From Papaver somniferum (lineage: Eukaryota > Streptophyta > Magnoliopsida > Ranunculales > Papaveraceae): DNA of 64,000 nt. The position numbers were made by a program, and so were the translations under genes. The stretch spans positions 65,163,911 to 65,227,910 of the forward strand of contig NC_039360.1 of NCBI RefSeq assembly GCF_003573695.1, read 5' to 3'. The notes beneath the pieces are model-generated. The model did not search any database, was not told the DNA's origin, and was given only the letters and a program-made list of their open reading frames with translations. Of this stretch, positions 55,903 to 64,000 are shown piece after piece (the stretch's first letter is position 1; each line of letters opens with the position of its first letter).

Positions 55903-56928
55903 CTCGGTAGCGGTGCTGTGTTCTTTCTTTGTTTTTTTTCTTGCATTCTCATCCATCTTAGCTTCATTCTTGCATCTTACATGTTGTTCTTGCTGTCTTG
56001 TTCTTGCTTCCTGTACATGTTTACATCTTGCTGTTCTAATATTATACATTTGCATCTTTAGCTCAGTTTTTGTTGTTAGCATTCTAGTAGCATACTCTTC
56101 CTTCTTAACTTGCATAAATCATTGCATTTCCTCTTATTTGTTGTTACATCTTGCAACCTCAGCTTGCATACATCTTAGCTGTGCATCTCCTATCTTGTAT
56201 TTGCACTCTTGCTTTCTTACAGTTGCACTGACATGCAGCCCTTGCTGCTGCTGCATTCCCCTGGTTCTGCTTCTGGTGCAGCTTCTCCTTGCTGATGCTG
56301 CTAGGCCCTGCCTTATTGAGCTGCTGCTAGTAGTGTTGAGAAGCTGCTGGGCTAGAAGTCCTCTGATGGGCTGTGCAAGCCTGTTGAGTTGTGGTCTTGT
56401 GAGCTGCTGGGCCTGTTGCTGAAGGGCTTGTGCTATTGAGCTGTTGCTGAGAACCATCAAAGCCCAACTGGGTTTCCCTCCAAAAAGGTAAGCCTAACCT
56501 TTTAGCTAAGCCCAACTGGGCCTCATTAAAATTTATTGGGTTTGTAATTAAGTGTTTATATTTGGACTTGTAATAATTTTTTTTTTTTTTTTTTTTATTA
56601 TTATTTTTTCTGTGGGCTTGTAATTTAATTTAGACTGTGGGCTCCTAGCTTAAAAAAAAAAAAAAAAAAACTCCTGTTAGGCTTCAAATTTTTGAGCCCA
56701 ATCCAACTTCACCCAACTAGGCCCAGCTCTCAAACAACCCAACTGGGCCTCATTTAAACCAAATTTTGGGCTCCTCCTTTTCATTAAAACCAAAATTTTG
56801 CTCTCAATTCAAAACCAAATTTTGAAACCCAACAAAACCAAACTTTCTAAAAACCCTTTTAAAACCAAATTGTGGGCTTTGTTTTCTCCATTATCTGTAG
56901 GCTTGTTATTTCATGATTAATTTGGGAT
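55903..56928 (+). other. Athila leader region
   Basis: The Leu/Cys-rich frame at 55913-56422 is probably not coding; it results from CTTGC/TGCTG repeats. Poly-T (56578-56597) and poly-A (56653-56670) runs and repeated GGGCTT/CCCAACTGGG text fill the rest. Confidence 0.5.
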
Positions 56929-58495
56929 ATGATTGTAACCTTTAGAGACCAATCAAATAGACTAATTAGAGTCAATCCAGTAGACCCAATTGACATACCC
57001 ACAACTTCTGAGGAAAACAAACCGGACCAACCTGAGACAATGGGAGAACCCCGTACTCTCAAGGATTACATGTACCCCACAAGGGCAAGCCAGCCCTCCT
57101 GTATTGTTTTGCCAGAAGCTAATGGTCATTATGAGCTAAAATCAAGCACAATACAAATGCTTCCTGTGTTTAGAGGAGTCGACAATGAAAACCCTTACCA
57201 TCACGTGAGAGAATTTGAGGAGATATGTGGAACTATACGTTTCACTCAAATGTCCGACGAGACCCTAAAGTTAAGGCTATTTCCTTTCTCTTTGAAGGAA
57301 AAAGCCAAGGCCTGGATGTATGCTTTACAACCACAATCCATCATGACATGGGACGACCTCACAAAGGAGTTTTTCAAAAAATTCTTCCCAAATCACAAGA
57401 CTGCGACAATTCGTCAAAGTCTGAATAGCTTTGTGCAATTGGAGGGTGAAACCTTAGCTAGATACCTGGAGAGATTCAATGAATTATTGCTCCAATGTCC
57501 CCACCATGGTTTTGAAAAATGGAGACTTGTGCAAATTTTGTATGAGGGTCTAGATGTGTCCACCCGAACAACTGTAGAGTCAATGTGCAATGGGCTATTC
57601 GTAAACAAAACTGCTGATGCGTCTTGGGACTTCTTAATTGAAGTAGCTGAGAAGACTCAACAGTGGGAATCCATTCGTGAACCCAGGAAGACTACACCTG
57701 TAGCTAAGGTTCATAGGATTGAGTCAGATTTTGAGGGAAGTGCAAAAATCGCATCATTAGTTAGGAGAATAGAAGAGTTAGAGATGCAAAAAATATCAAA
57801 CCTTCTAACACTACTCTCCGTGAACATGTCGAAATGTCCGTATGTGCTGCTTGTCATGATCCCGACCATCAACTCAGTAACTCCCAGATTTGCTTGCACT
57901 CCAGGAATCTAGGCTTGAGCAAGCACACGCTATGTTTCAAAAACAAGAGCATAACCCCTATTCTCAGACCTACAATCCAGGATGGAGAAACCACCCAAAT
58001 TTTTCATGGTCCAAAGGCCCTGCTCAAGGAGGACCATCTCAACCCAATCAATGCTATCAAAACAATCAAGGCTATCAATACCCTAGAAATCCTCAGCAGC
58101 AGTCGTACCCTCAATACACTGCTGAAAAGAAATTGTCTAGCATTGAAGAGAGTATCAATCAGTTGACCCAACATCTGCTGAAAAATGAGAAAGCGACTGA
58201 TCAACGAGTCTCAGCTCTGGAACTACAGATAGGTCAAATTTGCGATACACTGAACACAAGAGAAAAGGGTAAACTTCCTAGCCCCCCAACAAAATCCAAA
58301 AGAATATTTCAAGCAGGCACATCATCTTGCGATGAAACCTCACCCGATCAAGTCCATTCCATCACCACTCTCCGAAGTGGTAAGATTGTTGAGAACAATA
58401 TAGGCATGCCACAAACAAATGAATCTGAGCCAAACTTAGCACTGCCTACCACCAAAGGAAACCTCCAGTTTAGAAAAAGAGTCCGAGCACATTAG
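56929..58495 (+). pseudogene. Athila Gag, frameshifted
   Basis: The N-terminal frame (56929-~57797) carries the Athila Gag domain: LKDYMYPTRASQPSCIVLP, FRGVDNENPYHHVREFEEIC, LFPFSLKEKAKAWMY, FFKKFFPNHKT and RYLERFNELLLQCPHHGF. One frame change near 57797 leads into a Cys/His motif CAACHDPDHQLSNSQIC. Another near 57880 continues into MFQKQEHNPYSQTYNPGW and a Gln/Asn/Pro-rich tail that ends at 58495. The two shifts would truncate the nucleocapsid part. The first ATG context (56929) is chosen by the longest frame; the ATG at 57040 is another option. Confidence 0.85.
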
Positions 58496-58514
58496 TGAAG
58501 CCGACAATCCCACT

Positions 58515-61500
58515 GTGAATGTCCCTTTACCTCCTAATGCTCCTGTTGCTCCATATCCTCAGAGGTTAGTTCATCAACAGAAAAGCACCCACTACAATGA
58601 GATGTTAGAAATGTTCAAAAGAGTCAACATCAACATTCCTTTTCTTGAGGCAATTAAGCAAATCCCTGCATATGCCAAATTCCTCAAAGACTTGTGTACT
58701 CAAAAGCGCAAGCTTAATGTGCACAAACGTGCTTTCTTAGCTGAACAGGTGAGTTCCATCATTCTGAACAAAACTCCACCCAAGTTTAAGGACCCAGGTT
58801 GTCCAACAATTTCTTGCACTATAGGAAAACACACGGTCAATAGAGCTTTATTAGATCTAGGTGCAAGTGTGAACCTTCTGCCATATTCTGTTTATGAGCA
58901 GTTAGGTCTTGGAGAGTTGAAACCAACACCCATAACTCTCCAATTGGCAGACCGATCCGTCAAAGTTCCTCGTGGGGTGGTAGAAGATGTTTTGATTAAG
59001 GTTAAAATTCTACTTTCCTGTAGACTTCATTGTCTTAGACACTCAACCTGTACAAAACCCAGACTGTCACATTCCTCATTTTAGGACGTCCTTTCTTGGC
59101 AACGTCCAATGCGATCATCAATTGTCGTAATGGAGTGTTGAAACTGTCTTTTGGAAACATGACTGTAGAATTGAATGCGTTTAATGTTAGTCAAACATGT
59201 GAGTCTTGGATGAAGATGTACATGAGATTAATATGATGGAGAGTTTGATACAAGATTCACTGACTAGCATTTTATCAATAGATCCCTTGCAAGCATGTCT
59301 GGAAGAAGTTAACTTGGAGTTGTATGATGATGAATACATTGGTGAAGTCCAATCTTTGCTCGAATCTGTACCTCATATGGACATCACTGAATGGCAGACT
59401 AAAGTGGAACAACTCCCACTTTCTGAGAAGTCTGTTATATCTTCGGATGAGTCTCCTAAGGCCAAACAGGAATTGAAACCATTACCTGATACTTTGAAGT
59501 ATGCATTTCTAGGTCCTTCTGATACCTTACCTGTTATCATTTCTTCACGATTAAACATAGAACAGGAAAACAAGCTTTTAGCAGTACTTAAGGAGCAGAA
59601 AGAAGCCTTAGGATGGACCATCTCAGATCTCAAAGGAATAAGTCCCACCATTTGCATGCACCACATTAATCTTGAAGAGAATGCCAAACCATCTAGGGAA
59701 ATGCAAAGGAGACTTAATCCTAACATGAGAGATGTTGTTAAGAGTGAGATCTTGAAACTACTTGATGCGGGTACCATATATCCGATTTCATATAGTAAAT
59801 GGGTGAGTCCCATTCAAGTTGTGCCTAAGAAGTCAGGCATTACTGTAGTTCAGAACGAAAAGAATGAGTTAGTCCCTTCACGTACAACCACAGGATGGCG
59901 AGTATGTATCGACTACAGGAAGTTGAACACAGTAACAAGAAAAGATCACTTCCCCCATCCCTTCATAGACCAAATGCTAGAACGTGTGTCTGGACACAAT
60001 CACTACTGTTTTCTAGATGGCTTTTCCGGTCATAACCAAATTCACATTGCACCGGAAGATCAGGAAAAAACTACATTCACGTGTCCATTTGGGACATTTT
60101 CCTTTAGACGTATGCCCTTCGGGCTGTGTAATGCACCTGCTACTTTTCAGCGTTGCATGATGAGCATTTTTTCAGACATGATAGATAGTTTTCTCGAGAT
60201 CTTTATGGATGATTTCTCTGTGTTTGGTTCCTCTTTTGACGAATGTTTGGACCATCTTGTCCTTGTGCTGTCTAGATGTAAACAAAGGAGTCTGATTTTA
60301 AATTGGGAAAAATGCCATTTTATGGTGAACTCCGGCATAGTTCTAGGACACATCGTCTCAGAAAAAGGAATTGAAGTAGATAAAGATAAAGTCGACCTCA
60401 TTCAACATTTACCACAACCCCACTCTGTGAAGGGGATTCGATCATTTCTAGGTCACGCTGGTTTTTACCGGCGATTCATCAAAAACTTTAGCCAAATATC
60501 AAGACCTCTGTGTAATCTACTTGCAAAAGATGTTTTCTTTAACTTCGATGCTGCTTGTGTGAAGGCGTGGGAAGAACTCAAGACTCTCCTTACCCCAGCT
60601 CCTATTGTCCAACCACCCGACTGGAAACTACCATTCGAACTCATGTGTGATGCCTCTGATTATGCCATTGGCGCTGTTTTAGGACAACGCGTTGATAGAC
60701 TACCATATGTGATATACTATGCTAGTAAAACTCTTAATGATGCTCAACTCAATTATTCGACTACCGAGAAGGAGTTACTGCCGTGGTATTTGCATTAGAC
60801 AAGTTTAGATCTTATTTGATAGGATCTAAGATCATCATATACACTGACCATGCGGCTTTGAGATTCCTTATTTCTAAGAAGGATGCTAAATCTCGCCTTA
60901 TTCGACGAATACTCTTATTACAGGAATTCGACATCGAAATCCGTGATAAGAAAGGTTGTGAGAATGTGGTTGCTGATCACTTGTCCCGATTAACTAATGA
61001 GTCTATTGATGAATCTGTGCTGATTAGAGAATCATTCCCTGATGAACAATTGATGTCTGTGTCAAACCTTCCTTGGTTTGCCGACATTGTTAACTACCTT
61101 GCTACAGGTAGAATGCCCTCACATTGGTCGATACAAGACCGCTCCAAGTTCTTGGTTGTAGTTAAACATTTCCTTTGGGACGACCCATATTTGTTTAAGT
61201 ACTACCGAGACCAAATCATTAGGAGATGTGTCCCCAACATTGAAAAGAAAGAAGTGATATCGTTCTGTCATGACCAAGCATGTGGAGGGCATTTCAGCGC
61301 CAAAAAAACTGCTGCAAAGATCTTGCAGTGTGGGTTTTACTGGCCATCGCTGTTTAGAGACTGCCATGAGTATTGTATTGCTTGTGAGCGATGTCAAAAG
61401 CTAGGAAGTATTTCGAGGAGAAACATGATGCCGTTGAATCCGATTTTGATCGTTGAGCTATTTGATGTGTGGGGGGATTGACTTCATGGGTCCATTTCCT

Positions 61501-62366
61501 ACTTCTGAAGGCAAATTATACATCTTAGTTGCTGTTGATTACGTTTCTAAATGGGTTGAAGCTGTTGCAACCAAGACAAATGACCACAAGGTGGTACTCT
61601 CATTTCTGAAGGAGAACATATTTTCACGTTTTGGTACCCCTAGAGCTATAATCAGTGATGGTGGTTCACATTTCTGTAACAAGTACTTTGAGTCTTTAGT
61701 AGCAAGTATGGCATAACTCACAAGGTTGCAACTCCGTACCATCCTCAGACGAGTGGACAAGTAGAAGTTTCTAATAGGGAGATTAAGCACATTCTGGAGA
61801 AGACGGTCAACCCGTCGAGAAAAGATTGGTCATTAAGACTGAATGATGCTTTGTGGGCCTATAGAACAACTTATAAGACACCAATTGGCATGTCCCCTTA
61901 TCGTCTGGTGTATAGAAATCCATGTCATCTACCTGTGGAATTAGAACATCGAGCTTACTGGGCTATCAAGAAACTTAACTTTTCTCTCGACAAGGCAGGT
62001 GCTCAACGGAAACTTCAACTCAATGAGTTAGAAGAATTAAGGAATGATGCTTATGACAGTGCCAGGATGTATAAGCAAAAGATGAAGTTGTTTCATGATA
62101 AGCGTATTCTGCGCAAGTCATTCACACCGGGTCAGAAAGTTTTGTTATACGAATCTCAGTTGCATCTTTTTCCAGGAAAATTGCGGTCCAGATGGACCGG
62201 CCCGTTCCTAGTACGCACGATATTCCCTCATGGAGCTGTGGAACTTGAAGATGTCTCCAACAAGAACATTTTCAAAGTGAACGGGCAAAGATTGAAACCG
62301 TTCCTTGAACCAATTCCACCTGACAGTGAGACAACCGATCTGGAGGAACCCGTCTATGTGGCCTGA
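58515..62366 (+). pseudogene. Athila Pol (PR-RT-RH-IN), frameshifted
   Basis: Segments follow the Gypsy order. Protease has the active site in LLDLGASVNLLPYSVYEQLG, with a shift near 59010. Reverse transcriptase reads VCIDYRKLNTVTRKDHFPHP, FLDGFSGHNQI, RMPFGLCNAPATFQRCM and the catalytic IFMDDFSVF. RNase H has LMCDASDYAIGAVLG, with a shift near 60783 just after STTEKELL. Integrase has the HHCC zinc finger ending in CIACERCQK, then a shift near 61465, [20 protein letters not shown], another shift near 61705, and the catalytic Glu in [11 protein letters not shown]. It ends with a GPFLV-type C-terminal domain. At least four frame changes make it defective. The stop is at 62366. Confidence 0.9.
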
Positions 62367-63647
62367 TTGGTCCAGCCTTGTACATAAACCAGGTTGAACA
62401 TTCCATTTTATTTTCCCTTTTCTGTACAGTTCTTTCTTTTGCACTTTTTAAACATTGAGGACACTGTTTAATTTAGGTTTAAGGGTGATGATCAGTATAT
62501 ACCCTTATAACATGCTATAACTGAAAACATAACTCTTTCTTTTTGAAAAAAAAATTAAAATTAAAAATTATAAAATGATAAAAAAACATAAAAATGGAGC
62601 TCATTTACCTTGAAATGTTGACTCTTGTGCATGTATGTAAACATAAGGATTCTTAGTCTAGATATGTAGGCACCCTGATTCTAGCACAATTTACATCGTG
62701 ATAAGAAACTTGCACACGCACGATCTACCAATACATGTATATCCTAAACCTTTAGGTGTTCTATCGGAAGTTTTAGTTGCCAATCACTTTAGAATACTGA
62801 ACGAGACTTGACTAGCTTGTTCTTTGGTTGGTTTGGATAGAAGGTGGAGGTTACATTAAGAAAAACAACCATTGAATTTAACTGGGTGCATCAAAAAGGG
62901 CTACCTCTTACTAGAGTCATGTAATTTTTGTTTCTTGTTGTCTATGTATCAAAAGAGTTATTATGTTGTAAAGATCAATACAAAAAAAATAAAAAAATAA
63001 AAAATCAAGTATTTATCAATTCCATATGTGTCATGTAAAGAAAATAGTTCTCTCTTGTCCAAAAATAAAAGAGAGTAGTCAATGTAAATAAGAGTCATGT
63101 AAAGAGTCATTTTTTTGTTTTAGTGTATCAAGCAAGGAAGGGTGTATGCCATTGATTTATAACGCGAGTAATTGTGAAATACCTCCAACACATTCACAAT
63201 TCTTGTAAAGCCGGACAGCTAGCTTGATTTCGACCTCGGTTCTTAGCCTAAAAACTACCTCTTGGTGATTAGTAGTCATAACTTCCGATCTTTCTTTACA
63301 CATGTGTAGATACACTTTACACTCTTATCACATGTCTTTAGTTGTCATCAGTACTAGGATTGTGCCTTTGATAGCTAGATTGACATCTCCATTTTGTTGT
63401 GAGCTTAAACTGTCTTGCACATGTCACATTTGAAGGAATCTGAGCTTATATTTTGGCCTAGAACTTTGTGGGTATGTTCTAAGCAAACCCTCACGACACT
63501 TCACTCGTCCACTAGGGACACTTAGTGGTTCAAAATTCTTATTGCATTCGCTAAATGCAATCGAGAAACCAGCGACAGTGGTATAGTTAGGATTTACTTA
63601 GTTTCTGTTTTACTTGAGGACAAGTAAAATTCAGGTTTAGGGGTATT
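62367..63647 (+). other. Athila 3' non-coding region
   Basis: Athila elements often carry an envelope-like ORF here, but no sustained frame is present. The motif ACATTGAGGACACTG (62450-62464) parallels that of the nested element (22932-22946). Further features are an A-rich run (62984-63004) and the polypurine tract at its end. Confidence 0.7.
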
Positions 63648-64000
63648 TGATAGGTACCAAATATTTCATTATTTCTTATCATTTTATTGGCACTTATCCC
63701 ATTTTGCATACCATTAATTAGCCTTTTACAATGAATTCTGTATTTTACTCTCCTCAAGGATAAATACTTAATATTGGTTAATTTTGTATTTTTAGGTGAT
63801 AAATAAAGACTAGATGAGTTACGAAGCCAAAACAGCAAAGACACGGGAGAAATCCGGTGGAAACTCTAGCGGAAAAGAAGTGAAGAATGTGTCATGGAAG
63901 ACTCAAGGATAAAAATGGGCTTAAAAAGGAAGAAATTGTTCTTAAAGAAGAAGTGGGCTCAGCTTATCCCAAGCCCAAACTCATTTCCCAAACTCAAATC
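63648..64000 (+). repeat. Athila 3' LTR, cut by the window end
   Basis: It starts TGATAGGTACCAAATATT directly after the polypurine tract and matches 54055-54410 with about a dozen visible differences. Its end, and hence the right target duplication, lies outside. Confidence 0.88.

Larger units (their letters stand above)
54055..64000 (+). mobile_element. Athila-type Gypsy retrotransposon (3' LTR incomplete)
   Basis: The 5' LTR (54055-55878) has inverted termini TGATAGGT/ACCTATCA. A textbook Athila primer site TGGCGCCGCTGCCGGGGA (tRNA-Asp) lies at 55885-55902. Gag (56929-58495) and pol (58515-62366) follow, then a ~1.3-kb non-coding stretch with the motif ACATTGAGGACACTG. A polypurine tract (AGGTTTAGGGGTATT) precedes the 3' LTR at 63648, which runs out of the window. 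The coding genes contain several frameshifts, and no envelope-like ORF is seen before the 3' LTR. It was inserted into the Copia gag at 54054/54055. Confidence 0.9.

Noticed and set aside
55913..56422. 169-codon Leu/Cys-rich ORF
   Set aside because: It lies in the Athila leader and arises from CTTGC and TGCTG repeats; opposite-strand frames are equally open.
57225..57428. Alternative-frame ORF within Athila Gag
   Set aside because: The overlapping frame carries all conserved Gag motifs.

Overview
The window is nuclear DNA from a flowering plant with a repeat-rich genome. The evidence is GT-AG introns, plant-type LTR retrotransposons (Copia/Ale, Athila, Ogre/Tat-like), plant primer-binding sites, PIF/Harbinger and hAT transposons, and plant gene families (Sec61 alpha, LRR receptor kinase, UPL-type HECT ligase). 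The species cannot be fixed from the sequence; the intron and repeat style suggests a dicot. Only one host gene is clearly intact: a Sec61 alpha gene (coding exons 38409-41337, 476 codons plus stop). Almost everything else is mobile DNA, fragments of it, or dead gene pieces.

Layout. 1-2614: an Ogre/Tat-type LTR end, fragments of a large Copia LTR, a probable solo LTR (1211-1990) and a minus-strand gene remnant (2194-2550). 2615-9060: a pol-less Ogre/Tat-type element with a broken gag and a second repeat-rich ORF. 9061-14400: a foldback-like element with ~60-70 bp inverted ends (10526-11197) abutting a minus-strand half LTR (11198-12432), then unremarkable DNA. 14400-15178: a dead LRR receptor-kinase fragment. 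15608-27857: an Ale-type Copia element split by a 7.1-kb pol-less Athila-like element (18497-25627) with a perfect CTTGG target duplication. 27876-28479: a hAT-type MITE with an 8-bp duplication. 30378-31395: a UPL/HECT ubiquitin-ligase pseudogene. 33990-35166: minus-strand Copia LTR remnant. 35440-36704: LINE 3' end. 36712-36921: a Tourist-like MITE. 37140-41480: Sec61 alpha. 41590-49250: a 7.66-kb PIF/Harbinger transposon. 51539-54054: a Copia element with 2.3-kb LTRs, cut in its gag by an Athila element (54055 to beyond the window end).

The most interesting unit is the PIF/Harbinger transposon just downstream of Sec61 alpha. It has TAA target duplications and short terminal inverted repeats, an uninterrupted DDE transposase (45888-47201, +), an uninterrupted two-exon Myb/SANT-like ORF1 protein (47445-48393, -), and a third, multi-exon gene (43484-45613, +) that resembles the plant mobile domain (PMD/MAIN-like) family. 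Just inside both ends lie arrays of about 14-16 units of a ~28-bp hairpin-forming repeat built on GGCGTT...AACGCC. An array at each end, two intact transposition ORFs and a captured, decaying PMD gene form a structure that deserves a targeted survey.
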